From an uncultured Blautia sp. (lineage in GTDB: Bacteria; Bacillota; Clostridia; Lachnospirales; Lachnospiraceae), in NCBI GenBank assembly GCA_900556555.1, contig USPF01000015.1, positions 1 to 42,084 of the forward strand: DNA of 42,084 nucleotides, in the 5' to 3' direction. Position 1 is the first letter of the stretch, and every line of letters starts with the position of its first letter. Positions 34,082-42,084 of the stretch are shown one piece after another. Both the position numbers and the translations under genes were made by a program. The notes below the pieces were generated by a model. That model did no database searches. It was not told the DNA's origin and saw nothing but the letters and a program-made list of their open reading frames with translations.

Positions 34082-34996
34082 TTATTCCTGTTCCCAGTAA
34101 GATGGATTCATGGTAAATTTCCGTATCAGGCTTTTAGGAAGTTTCTTATAATTTTGGCCTGCCTTATATCCTAAAAACTTGAATCCGCTTGCCAGGATTA
34201 AATCCGGTATCAGCCATGGTTTTTTCTCCTGCATCAAATAGGCTGCTGTTTTTTTCACCAGCCTGATGCCCTCACTCTCAGACGAAATATCTGCAAAAAT
34301 TTCCGGATGATCTGCCTGGGATACTGCCAGATCAAAATTTCTGCAAAACTGCTGTGTATAACTATAATTATGAGAATGAAATACCTTTGCATCTGCCTGA
34401 TATGCAATCCCATATCCTGCCTGAACCATATGGGCAGCCATAATCATATCCTCGTTGAAAATTGTTCTGGCGATAAATCCTCCCATTTTTTCGTATACAG
34501 ACTTCCTGTAAGCAGAGCATACATTAGAACAGAAATACGTCTTAATTCCAAGTTTTGGCAAGTCTGATTTCCTTTTCACACTGCTGTTCTTGGGATAATT
34601 AAATCCTCTTGTGTAAGCCTCTATGAATTTGCAATCTGGATTTGGAAGCTGTCTTCCATATGCAGCACCGACACTCTCGTCTTGAAATGCCTGCACCAGA
34701 TACTCCACAACCAGGTCATCTGCAGGAACTGCATCCTGAGTAAAAAAAACAAGAATATCACTATTTGCCATTGCAGCCCCCATAGCTCTTGTTTTTCCAT
34801 GGTCAAATTCCGCCTTGGTAATATGATGTACTTCTGCCTGCCCCACATCTTGAATCAATGCATCTTTCCAATATTGCTGCTCTGTATTCATAATGATGAT
34901 TTTTTCAATGGGGTATGTCTGGGTACTAAGCTTTTTCATCAGCCGACGAAAAGATACCCCCGGTTTATACGTAGGGATGATCACTGTTACCGTCAT
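34082..34996 (-). CDS. GT2 glycosyltransferase, rhamnosyltransferase-like
   Basis: A 304-residue family 2 glycosyltransferase. VIIPTYKPGVSFRRLMKKL at the N-terminus, the metal-binding acidic segment (FFTQDAVPAD), then EAYTRGFNYPKNS, FCSNVCSAYRKSVYEKMGGF and the catalytic acidic motif NEDMIMAAHMVQAGY. The FDHGKTRAMGAA segment is typical of bacterial rhamnosyltransferases (RfbF/WbbL-like), so addition of L-rhamnose to a lipid-linked polymer is likely but not shown. RBS AGGAGG. It is the last gene of the polysaccharide cluster, after a hairpin. Confidence 0.9.
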   Translation of the reverse strand: MTVTVIIPTYKPGVSFRRLMKKLSTQTYPIEKIIIMNTEQQYWKDALIQDVGQAEVHHITKAEFDHGKTRAMGAAMANSDILVFFTQDAVPADDLVVEYLVQAFQDESVGAAYGRQLPNPDCKFIEAYTRGFNYPKNSSVKRKSDLPKLGIKTYFCSNVCSAYRKSVYEKMGGFIARTIFNEDMIMAAHMVQAGYGIAYQADAKVFHSHNYSYTQQFCRNFDLAVSQADHPEIFADISSESEGIRLVKKTAAYLMQEKKPWLIPDLILASGFKFLGYKAGQNYKKLPKSLIRKFTMNPSYWEQE

Positions 34997-35023
34997 GGTT
35001 CTTCCTCCTGTTCTTATACAAAG

Positions 35024-35061
35024 AATGCAGGAATTCTGCTTAGCAACAAATTTCCTGCATT
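35024..35061 (-). other. Stem-loop between LCP and rhamnosyltransferase-like genes
   Basis: AATGCAGGAA (35024-35033) and TTCCTGCATT (35052-35061). The tail on the minus strand is CTTTGTATAAG, so termination would be partial at best. Confidence 0.55.
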
Positions 35062-35079
35062 TCTCATGTGTTTTACGCG

Positions 35080-36321
35080 CTATTCATAATTTTCCTGAGT
35101 TTCTGTATCATACAGATTCTCTTCTTCATTGGTATAATCTTCTTCCGTATCTTCATCACCGGTATTACTGGATGGTTCCACAATCAGATACTTGCTTGCC
35201 TCCGGCACAGACGCATTTCCAAAGCCTGTTTTGTCCGCAACAAACTCACTTCTGATAAACACGGTCTCCGAAGGAATATAATCTTTATCTCCGAAAAGGT
35301 ATTCGTGGAGATATTTTACATTGGTAGCCAGGGTTGTTGGAATCAGACAGTCCAGACCCGTAACCGGTTCAGTTACCTCTTTACCCATGGCATAATCCAG
35401 AGGGAATCCTGTGCTTTCCTCAAGTTTATAGGAGAGAAGGCCTGAGCCAAGTTTGATTAGCTCGGACTTAGAAAAATTAGTCGCAACCATAGGAAAGACT
35501 TCGTCCAGGATTTTATTTAATGTTGCAAGGTTCGATTTCTTCGCTTTGTCTGCCATCAGATTCAGGATATAGCGCTGTCTCTGGGTTCTTCCCATATCCA
35601 TAGATGCTGTCTGTCTGATTCTACAGTAAGAAGTGACTTGGAGTCCATTCAAATGATAATTCCCGATGATCTTACTCTGATCAGCCGGCATAGGCGGTTT
35701 CTCAATCGGTGTATATTCTGCCCCTTCTACCTGTTCCGACGTACCGATGCAATAATTGTTGGTATGCTCAATCTCTTCATAGCTCAGATCTACATCCAGC
35801 CCGCCAAGACAGTCTACAGCTTTTGACAATGCCGCAAAGTCGACGGTCACATAATTCTGAATATCCAAATCCAAGTTCGTGTTCAGCATAGAAACTGCCG
35901 AAACAGGGCCTCCCCGCAGATAAGCGGAATTACATTTGTTGTAAATTCCATTTCCATATTCGTCTTCTGCTACCCTAAGATACGTATCTCTGTACAGGGA
36001 CACCATCTTAATTTCCTTGCTGTCATTATTGATGCTGGCAATAATAATGGTATCGCTGTTGTTCTCGTTTATTCCAAACAAAGCTACATTCGTATAGCCA
36101 CTGAGCACCTCGCTGCCTGATACACTTTCATTTATTTCCACCTGCGCAGGTTCTCCTTCCTGCTGCTCAGCATCCATTTTGTTGAAATTCAGTCTATCCA
36201 TCTTTTTGTTAATCTGTGTATAGACAAACAATCCCCCCACCAGAAGAATTAAAACTACAATCTCAAAGCCAAATAATATTTTTCTTCCTATGTGCCTGTT
36301 CTTTTTTTTCATCTTAGACAT
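35080..36321 (-). CDS. LCP (LytR-CpsA-Psr) family wall-polymer ligase
   Basis: A 413-residue protein with a short basic N-terminus, one membrane span (ILFGFEIVVLILLVGGLFVYT in part) and an extracellular LCP domain (about 80-300). Conserved features: SDTIIIASIN, SLYRDTYLRV with the arginine/aspartate of the pyrophosphate site, GLDVDLSYEEIEHTN and CRIRQTASMDMGRTQRQRYIL. LCP enzymes move undecaprenyl-linked glycopolymers to peptidoglycan, matching the cluster. An acidic C-terminal tail rich in E, D and T is present. RBS AAAGGGGA. Confidence 0.95.
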   Translation of the reverse strand: MSKMKKKNRHIGRKILFGFEIVVLILLVGGLFVYTQINKKMDRLNFNKMDAEQQEGEPAQVEINESVSGSEVLSGYTNVALFGINENNSDTIIIASINNDSKEIKMVSLYRDTYLRVAEDEYGNGIYNKCNSAYLRGGPVSAVSMLNTNLDLDIQNYVTVDFAALSKAVDCLGGLDVDLSYEEIEHTNNYCIGTSEQVEGAEYTPIEKPPMPADQSKIIGNYHLNGLQVTSYCRIRQTASMDMGRTQRQRYILNLMADKAKKSNLATLNKILDEVFPMVATNFSKSELIKLGSGLLSYKLEESTGFPLDYAMGKEVTEPVTGLDCLIPTTLATNVKYLHEYLFGDKDYIPSETVFIRSEFVADKTGFGNASVPEASKYLIVEPSSNTGDEDTEEDYTNEEENLYDTETQENYE

Positions 36322-36341
36322 TTTTATTCCCCTTTATCCGC

Positions 36342-37739
36342 TTAATATGCGTTCTTGTTAATAAAGCCCCTAAAAATCGTCAGAAACAATATTTTCACAT
36401 CAAGCCCTAAAGTCCAGTTCTCAATATAATATAAATCATACTCAATTCGTTTCTTAATGGAGGTATTTCCCCTGTATCCATTCACCTGTGCCCATCCGGT
36501 CATTCCGGGCCGCACCTGGTGCTTAATCATATATCTGGGAATTTCTTCCTTGAATTTTTCTACAAAGAATGGTCTCTCCGGCCTTGGCCCAACCAAACTC
36601 ATCTCACCCTTCAAAACATTAAATAACTGCGGCAGTTCGTCAATACTTGTTTTTCTCATAAACTTACCAAAATTTGTTACTCTTGGATCATTTTTGACCG
36701 TCCATTTTGATTTTTCCTGCTCTGGTGCCTGTACATCCATGGAGCGGAACTTATACATCATGAACGTATGGTTATGGAGTCCTACCCTCTCCTGCTTGAA
36801 AATCAAAGGACCGGGAGAGGTAATTTTAATCATAATTGCAGAAAAAAGCATCACCGGTGAAAATAAAATAATGGCACACAATGCCCCTGCAATGTCCATG
36901 GTTCTCTTCATAGCTGCATAGAAAGTATTTGTCAGTGGTACATGCCGGATATTAATCACCGGAAGCCCCAGAATATCCTCTGTATAAGGCTTTGTTGGAA
37001 TCACCCTGTTATAATCTGGAATAAATTTCGTATGAACACCGGATTTCTCACATAGGTTCACAATCTCTTCCAATCGGTAATACTCGCTAAGCCCCAGAGT
37101 AATTGCAATCTCATCCAGCCTGTTCTCCGGAAGAATCACCATCAGGTTTGCAATCCGGCCAATCACCTTGATTCCTCTGTATTCAGTTCCTGCCTCTATA
37201 TGATCATCCAGAATTCCACGAATCTTATATCCCCACTGGGGATTATCCAGAATCCTGTCAATGTATTCCTCTGCTGCCCGGCTATACCCCACCAGTACAA
37301 TATGCTTCAGATTATAGCCATTTCTTCTGATACTCCGCAGGAAATAACGGATCAGATTTCTGGCAATGGTCTCCAGCACCACGTTCAGCACAACAAAATA
37401 AAACAGCATCCAGCGGGAAAAGTCAATCATCTTGATCAGATACAAAACACCTAAAATCAGTGCAATTCCCACTGTATTTGCTTTTACTATATTCCAAAGT
37501 TCCAGACGTCTTCCCTGTACCCGTTTGGGCGTGTACAAGTTAAACATATGATATAATACCAGATATACAGCAACAATCGCCACCATAGCCAGCATATATA
37601 CCTTAAATGGCAGCTTCCCGTCATCATTTTTCAATATCTGGAACTTGATTACCCATGCCATAACATAGGAGAATGCAATAACAAAAGCATCTATTAGCAC
37701 CTGAAGCCTGTTAAAATGCTTTTGGTTTTCTTTTATCAA
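36342..37739 (-). CDS. WcaJ-type polyprenyl glycosylphosphotransferase (TTG start)
   Basis: A 465-residue enzyme that begins polymer synthesis by placing a sugar phosphate on undecaprenyl phosphate. About four N-terminal spans (1-115), a Rossmann-like cytoplasmic domain (about 140-240, HIVLVGYSRAAEEYI), a further span (DIAGALCAIILFSPVMLFS) and the sugar transferase domain with FKQERVGLHNHTFMMYKFRSMD, KTSIDELPQLFNVLKGEMSLVGPRP and RPGMTGWAQVNG. I accept TTG as start because GAGGGTGAT lies six bases upstream and the next ATG is 22 codons inside, within the first span. Sugar: glucose or galactose phosphate by family. Confidence 0.94.
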   Translation of the reverse strand: MIKENQKHFNRLQVLIDAFVIAFSYVMAWVIKFQILKNDDGKLPFKVYMLAMVAIVAVYLVLYHMFNLYTPKRVQGRRLELWNIVKANTVGIALILGVLYLIKMIDFSRWMLFYFVVLNVVLETIARNLIRYFLRSIRRNGYNLKHIVLVGYSRAAEEYIDRILDNPQWGYKIRGILDDHIEAGTEYRGIKVIGRIANLMVILPENRLDEIAITLGLSEYYRLEEIVNLCEKSGVHTKFIPDYNRVIPTKPYTEDILGLPVINIRHVPLTNTFYAAMKRTMDIAGALCAIILFSPVMLFSAIMIKITSPGPLIFKQERVGLHNHTFMMYKFRSMDVQAPEQEKSKWTVKNDPRVTNFGKFMRKTSIDELPQLFNVLKGEMSLVGPRPERPFFVEKFKEEIPRYMIKHQVRPGMTGWAQVNGYRGNTSIKKRIEYDLYYIENWTLGLDVKILFLTIFRGFINKNAY

Positions 37740-37779
37740 GGTCTTATCACCCTCTTATTTCATCTCATAATATTTTATC

Positions 37780-37808
37780 AATATAGCATAATCCGGAAAA
37801 AAGTGCAA
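37780..37808 (-). promoter_or_regulatory. Promoter in front of the WcaJ-type gene
   Basis: TTGCAC (37803-37808), 17 bases, TATATT (37780-37785) on the minus strand, in the 83-base gap between the GT2 gene and the WcaJ-type gene. Confidence 0.65.
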
Positions 37809-37822
37809 TATTTTGCATTTCT

Positions 37823-38779
37823 CTATTTCCGTAAAAATCTTATGAAATTTTTATAAAGTTCCCATTGAATTGCGATATATCTCCCCAGCTTTATTCCGGA
37901 TACTTTTTTATCCTTATTTTCTCTGGATAATGAGATTCCGTTTTTCACTCCAGCAAGATATTCTCCACCGAAGCCTTTTCTTGCGAAAAACAGAGCCTTA
38001 CAGCTAAATCCCAGAAACAGCAACGGGAAATTCCAGATAATCTGGAACAGCGGCATATTTTTATAAATCATGTAAATATTATTTCTGGAAGAATACCGTA
38101 CTTTAAATAAATTATATCTGGAACCACTTGTCCCGCTTCCCACATGGTACACCCTGGCTTTTGGACAGAACCAGTTCTCATACCCCAGAAGCCTCGCCCG
38201 GTATCCGATATCCAGATCTTCCAGATAAGCGAAATGTGCTTCATCAAAAAGACCTGTCCTTTCTAAAAGTCTTTTATCATAAATTGCCGCACCTGCACAG
38301 GCAGAAAAAATCTTTTTCTCCCTGTTATATCTTGTCTCCAGCTTTCCCTTTCCATCAGCAAAAGCCCATCCAAGAGCACAATAATAATTCCCTGCATCAT
38401 CTATTCTGTCCCTGTCCTGAAGCTTTAACATCTTAGCCTGGCAGGAAAAGATTCCGGGATGCTCTTTCATAAAGGATACCAGATTCTTTAAAAAATACTT
38501 TTCTGCTATGGTATCATTATTCAGCAAGACCACATAGGGACTTTTGGATGCCTTGATTCCTGCATTGACTCCTCCGCAGAACCCTTTATTTTCTTGCAAT
38601 GTAAGAACATGCACTTCCGGATAATGCTCCCTGACATAATCTGCACTGCCGTCTTCAGAACCATTATCTACCAGAATCACTTCAAAATCCCGGTACACCT
38701 GTCTTTTCATGGCATCCAGACAGTTTTTCAAATACTGTTTTCCATTAAAATTCGGAATAATTACAGAAACTTCACACAT
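37823..38779 (-). CDS. GT2 glycosyltransferase
   Basis: A 318-residue family 2 glycosyltransferase with SVIIPNFNGKQYLKNCLDAM, LVDNGSEDGSADYV, VLLNNDTIAE (DxD-type metal site NND), GAAIYDKRLLERTGLFDEAHFAYLEDLDIGYRARLLGY (catalytic acidic residues LEDLD) and a C-terminal region with a likely membrane-associated helix (IIWNFPLLFLGFSCKALFF). It resembles WcaA/RfbN-type rhamnosyl- or galactosyltransferases. AAAGG lies upstream of the ATG. It is 15 bases from the previous stop, in one transcript with the larger GT. Confidence 0.92.
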   Translation of the reverse strand: MCEVSVIIPNFNGKQYLKNCLDAMKRQVYRDFEVILVDNGSEDGSADYVREHYPEVHVLTLQENKGFCGGVNAGIKASKSPYVVLLNNDTIAEKYFLKNLVSFMKEHPGIFSCQAKMLKLQDRDRIDDAGNYYCALGWAFADGKGKLETRYNREKKIFSACAGAAIYDKRLLERTGLFDEAHFAYLEDLDIGYRARLLGYENWFCPKARVYHVGSGTSGSRYNLFKVRYSSRNNIYMIYKNMPLFQIIWNFPLLFLGFSCKALFFARKGFGGEYLAGVKNGISLSRENKDKKVSGIKLGRYIAIQWELYKNFIRFLRK

Positions 38780-38794
38780 GGTACTTAATACCTT

Positions 38795-40621
38795 TCAATC
38801 TTTTGGTCTCAAAGAGTAATTCCATTTTACCAGAGACAGATTCTTGTTGTAATAAGGGTCACCCGTTTTCAGAAGCGTTTCCCACCTGCACCGCATAAAT
38901 TCGATTTCTGACTGAAATCTTCTTACTTTTTCTTTGCTGTCCTCTGTTCCTCTGCTCTTTGATTCATAATGATACAATTCTACATAAGGGTCATATACAA
39001 CCAGATATCCCCGTTCTCTCACCCTAAGGCAAAAGTCCACATCATTAAAGGCCACGGTCAAGGCTTCCTCAAACCCATGAACTTCTTCAAACACTTGCCG
39101 TTTCACCATCATACAAGCCGCAGTTACTGCACTTAAATCCTGGATAATGGATGCTTTGTGCATATAGCCGGAACGTTCTCTCTCCATATCTACGAACATG
39201 TGCCCCGCAATACCACCGATACCAATCACCGTGCCCGCATGCTGAATGGTATTGTTTCCATAATAAAGCTTTGCACCTACAATTGCTGTATCTTTTCTCT
39301 GGCAAAATCCCAGCATTTCTTCAATCCAGTCCGGGGTAATCACCTCTGTGTCATTGTTCAGGAACAGGAGATATTCCCCTTTTGCTTTCGAAGCCGCATA
39401 GTTATTGATTGCAGAATAATTAAAGGGATGTTTCCACCTTAAAAGGCGTACTTTCGGATTTTTAGAAAGTTCTTTGTAATAAGAATAAATCTCACTGCCT
39501 GTACTATTATTTTCTACAATTAAAATCTCGATATTCTGATACGTGGATTTTTCCAGAATCGAGTGAACACATTTTTCCAGGTCATCTCTGGCATCTTTAT
39601 TTGGAATAATGATGGAAACCAGGGGAGTTCCCTGAACCTGGTATTTCACTCTGTAAAATCCATAATCTTTTGTATGACTTACCTGTCCTTTCAGACCACA
39701 TCTGTACAGATTTGCCTCAACTGCACGCTTACCTGCCTCAAAAGCATACAATTTACTCTCAGGATTGTCTGCGGTGGAAGACTGGTGAGTCCTCCAGTGA
39801 TACAGGATTTCCGGTATATGATGAATCTTTCCAGCCTGTTCTGTACAACGGAAAATAAAGTCATGATCCTGTGCCCCATCAAAGGCACTGGAAAAGCCGC
39901 CCACCTTCTCAATCAGACTTCTTCTTGCCACAAAAAAGTGACAGATATAATTGTTGGAGCGGAGCAGATCCGGGCTGAAATCCGGTTTAAAATGTGGCTG
40001 GAAATGTTCCAGTCCATCTCCTCTTACTTTATCTTCATCTGTGTATAACACATCAATATCCGGCTCATGCTCCAGTGCAGATGCAATTTCATACAGGGCA
40101 TTGGGAGCAAGCAAGTCGTCATGATCCAGAAGTCCTACAAATTCACCGCTGGCCATGGCAATGGCTTCGTTGGTGTTTCCTGCAATCCCCTGGTTTTTCT
40201 CTAACTTTTTCCACAAAATTCTGGAATCCCTGGAAGCATATTCTTTCAGTACATACTCCATGGAAGCGTTTTCCGGGCTTGCATCTGCGATGCAAAGCTC
40301 CCAGTTGTCATAGGTCTGCACCAAAAGAGAATCTATCATCTGGCGGAGGAAAACCTCCGGTGTCTGATAAGCCGGCACTACCACGCTGATTTTAGGAGCA
40401 TACTTCCATTTTCTTTTTTTCTGTTTTTCCAATTCTTCCACGGATGGAACATATGCATCATACCAGGGTCCGTAAGGAACCTCTTCCGGCTCAAAACGTT
40501 CATGGAGCCTGACCCAGAATTCCTTGATTCCGTAATGCTTCAGATATCGTAATCCTTTTTGTATGGTATAAGGGGATAAGCGGGTCAAAACCCTGCCCCA
40601 TTCTATCTTTCCTGTTGGCAT
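38795..40621 (-). CDS. Two-domain GT2 glycosyltransferase
   Basis: About 608 residues with two family 2 transferase modules. Module 1 (about 75-290): ISVVVPAYQTPEVFLRQMIDSLL, GEFVGLLDHDDLLAPNAL (DHDD metal site), FDGAQDHDFIFRCTE. Module 2 (about 320-600): VSIIIPNKDARDDLEKCVHSIL, YLLFLNNDTEVITPDWIEEML, VAFNDVDFCLRVRERGY. Such tandem GT2 proteins often add two different sugars or build a repeating chain. No signal or clear span. Start ATG at 40619-40621, with AAGG upstream; GTG three codons earlier is possible. First gene of the cluster, divergent from the DacF-like frame. Confidence 0.93.
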   Translation of the reverse strand: MPTGKIEWGRVLTRLSPYTIQKGLRYLKHYGIKEFWVRLHERFEPEEVPYGPWYDAYVPSVEELEKQKKRKWKYAPKISVVVPAYQTPEVFLRQMIDSLLVQTYDNWELCIADASPENASMEYVLKEYASRDSRILWKKLEKNQGIAGNTNEAIAMASGEFVGLLDHDDLLAPNALYEIASALEHEPDIDVLYTDEDKVRGDGLEHFQPHFKPDFSPDLLRSNNYICHFFVARRSLIEKVGGFSSAFDGAQDHDFIFRCTEQAGKIHHIPEILYHWRTHQSSTADNPESKLYAFEAGKRAVEANLYRCGLKGQVSHTKDYGFYRVKYQVQGTPLVSIIIPNKDARDDLEKCVHSILEKSTYQNIEILIVENNSTGSEIYSYYKELSKNPKVRLLRWKHPFNYSAINNYAASKAKGEYLLFLNNDTEVITPDWIEEMLGFCQRKDTAIVGAKLYYGNNTIQHAGTVIGIGGIAGHMFVDMERERSGYMHKASIIQDLSAVTAACMMVKRQVFEEVHGFEEALTVAFNDVDFCLRVRERGYLVVYDPYVELYHYESKSRGTEDSKEKVRRFQSEIEFMRCRWETLLKTGDPYYNKNLSLVKWNYSLRPKD

Positions 40622-40680
40622 CTTACACACCTGCCTTCATTCTTCTTTTTTCTTCTCGAGTTATTTTACCATATTTTTGG

Positions 40681-40709
40681 TTTAAAGAAAACCTCTAATG
40701 TGTTATACT
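40681..40709 (+). promoter_or_regulatory. Promoter of the dacF-like gene, with overlapping palindrome
   Basis: TTTAAA (40681-40686), 17 bases, TATACT (40704-40709). An inverted repeat GGTTT-N5-AAACC (40679-40693) covers the -35. A possible -10 (TAAAAT at 40663-40668) serves the GT operon on the other strand. Confidence 0.6.
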
Positions 40710-40739
40710 GGGGCTATCTGTATGAAAGGAGATAAACCA

Positions 40740-42084
40740 TTGAAGCAAAAACATGTAAGTTCAAAACTATTGTGCCCCCTGCTGGCACTTTTATTAATTT
40801 TTCAGATGGCTGTTCCTGTGGCTGCCAAGGACTTCCCAAAAAGCTGGCCCACACCGCCTGAAATTGCCAGTGAAACCGGCATTTTAATGGAAGCATCCAC
40901 CGGTCAGATTCTTTTCGACAAAGGGATGGATGAAATCCGTTATCCTGCCAGCACTACAAAAGTAATGACTGCCCTGCTGATTCTGGAAAACATCAAAGAC
41001 TTAAATGAAATCATTACCTTTACAGATGTGATCATCCCGGATTTGGAACCCGGAAATTCTACCATAGATGCCAAAGTAGGAGAACAGCTTACTGTAGAAC
41101 AGTGTCTCTATGCCATTATGCTGGCTTCTGCCAACGAAGTCTGTACCCAGATGGCTGTCCGGGTTGCTGGCTCCGTGAGCAATTTCACTGCTATGATGAA
41201 TAAGAGAGCTGCTGAACTCGGCTGTGAGAATACACACTTTGTCAATGCCAACGGTCTCCCGGATCCAAATCACTACACCACTGCCCATGACCTGGCAAGA
41301 ATTCTTGCAGCGGCTGTGGCAAACGAAGATTTCTGCAAGATTTCCGGTGCTGCCAAATACACCATTCCTGCCACAAATAAAACAGCGTCTCCAAGAAATA
41401 TGACGAATACCAATGCTCTTATTGCAGAAGGTGATTCTCATTACGAAGGTGTCCTTGCCGGAAAAACAGGACATACCGAAGCTGCCAGAAATACCCTGGT
41501 CACTGCTGCACGACGTGATAACATGACACTGATCTGTGTTGTGCTGCGTTCTGAAGGAAAAGAGCGTTTTATAGATACTACAGCGTTGTTTGACTATGGA
41601 TTTGACCAGTTCCACATGGATCCCGTGTACTGGATGGATGAAGAAACCCCTGCCGGATATGCGGTACTGCCAAATAATGTCACCCCAGGCTGCATGGCTA
41701 TTACAGAAGAAGATTCTGCTGATATGCGTACCAGAACCTATTCTTATCAGGGAGCCGAAATCCTGAAGGTTCATGCCAAGAAGATCAAAATTGCGGACAC
41801 AGTCCGGTTTGATGAAATTGCCAAGGCGGCAGTCGGGGCCTCCGGTGCGGAGCTTGCCAATATTGTCAACGAGGCAGCTCTCCGTGCAGTCCGCGATGGA
41901 CGGAAATTTGCCACACAGGCGGATTTTGAAGAAAGTATCGAAGTTGTTATTGCCGGATATCAGAAAAAGAACCGTGTACTTTCCAATAAGGAAAAACTGA
42001 TCGTTTCCTATCATGAGGTTGGTCATGCACTGGTTGCTGCCAAGCAGACAGATTCTGCACCGGTCCATAAGATCACGATCATTC
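40740..42084 (+). CDS. DacF-like D-Ala-D-Ala carboxypeptidase fused in frame to FtsH C-terminal half (runs off window)
   Basis: An open frame of at least 448 codons from TTG (GGAG eight bases upstream). Residues 1-29 are a signal peptide (LLALLLIFQMAVPVAA). Residues 30 to about 338 are a penicillin-binding D-Ala-D-Ala carboxypeptidase: S71-T-T-K74, S130-A-N132 and K242-T-G244, the full serine peptidase set. From about residue 339 (base 41754) the sequence becomes FtsH: EILKVHAKKIKIAD, GASGAELANIVNEAALRAV, EESIEVVIAGYQ and the zinc motif H425-E-V-G-H429, still in frame at the window end. FtsH Walker motifs and membrane spans are missing, as are the PBP5 C-terminal domain and anchor. I suspect a chimeric assembly join; a real fusion is possible. 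Confidence 0.85.
   Translation, partial: MKQKHVSSKLLCPLLALLLIFQMAVPVAAKDFPKSWPTPPEIASETGILMEASTGQILFDKGMDEIRYPASTTKVMTALLILENIKDLNEIITFTDVIIPDLEPGNSTIDAKVGEQLTVEQCLYAIMLASANEVCTQMAVRVAGSVSNFTAMMNKRAAELGCENTHFVNANGLPDPNHYTTAHDLARILAAAVANEDFCKISGAAKYTIPATNKTASPRNMTNTNALIAEGDSHYEGVLAGKTGHTEAARNTLVTAARRDNMTLICVVLRSEGKERFIDTTALFDYGFDQFHMDPVYWMDEETPAGYAVLPNNVTPGCMAITEEDSADMRTRTYSYQGAEILKVHAKKIKIADTVRFDEIAKAAVGASGAELANIVNEAALRAVRDGRKFATQADFEESIEVVIAGYQKKNRVLSNKEKLIVSYHEVGHALVAAKQTDSAPVHKITII

Noticed and set aside
41001..42068. Long minus-strand open frame of 355 codons opposite the DacF-FtsH frame
   Set aside because: Shadow of a strongly coding plus strand; the translation has no family features and crosses the suspected join.
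1..42084. CRISPR arrays, insertion sequences, prophage or integrase genes
   Set aside because: I found no regularly spaced repeats, transposase, integrase or phage structural genes on either strand.

Overview
The window (42,084 bp, moderate-to-low GC) looks like chromosome or a draft contig of an anaerobic gut-type Firmicute, most likely family Lachnospiraceae. Reasons are gene content and protein style: DUF1836, DUF4364, DUF4867, a split ThrE exporter, a YerC/TrpR-like regulator, an HPr of the clostridial type, strong AGGAGG ribosome binding sites and TTGACA/TATAAT promoters. I see no phage, insertion sequence, CRISPR array or plasmid gene. Species assignment is not possible from the sequence alone.

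Layout. 1-755: end of a ribosomal operon (rpmJ then rpsM, minus strand) with its own promoter and, unusually, without infA upstream. 956-5752: a GH2 glycosidase, a GPH sugar:cation symporter and an AraC activator. 5774-9078: pcrA helicase with a LexA-like box, the divergent DUF1836 gene, and a YerC-like regulator. 9262-15156: a whole PTS phosphorelay in one unit (BglG/LicT-type antiterminator, HPr, EI, EIIA, EIICB) plus cutC, led by a promoter, an RNA antiterminator site and an overlapping terminator. 15271-19011: a sugar catabolic operon (DUF4867 protein, L-fucose-isomerase-family protein, xylulokinase) behind a promoter with a palindromic operator. 19134-21298: a shortened amino-acid-type binding lipoprotein, a TIGR01212 radical SAM protein and DUF4364. 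21336-26243: a peptide/nickel-family ABC importer. 26341-30551: nrdR, an M42 aminopeptidase, a two-gene threonine/serine exporter, uppP and a tRNA-Leu(CAG). 30656-33962: a divergent ClpX and a membrane-anchored HtrA protease. 34082-40621: a surface polysaccharide cluster (three GT2 proteins, a WcaJ-type initiating transferase, an LCP ligase). 40740-42084: an open frame that begins as a secreted D-Ala-D-Ala carboxypeptidase and continues, in frame, as the C-terminal half of FtsH.

How the parts work together. The left and middle regions are carbohydrate uptake and catabolism with local control (AraC, RNA antitermination, a palindromic repressor-like site). The right region is envelope work: undecaprenyl phosphate recycling (UppP), polymer initiation (WcaJ type), sugar addition (GT2), attachment to the wall (LCP), envelope proteolysis (HtrA) and peptidoglycan trimming (the DacF part).

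The most striking observation is the in-frame DacF-FtsH chimera at the right end. A misassembly at a contig end is the simplest explanation, and the isolated rpmJ-rpsM pair at the left end should be tested the same way. Other points of note are a ClpX lacking the usual RKH loop, an HPr without the regulatory Ser46, a binding protein that lacks most of its second lobe, and the isomerase/kinase operon of unknown substrate.
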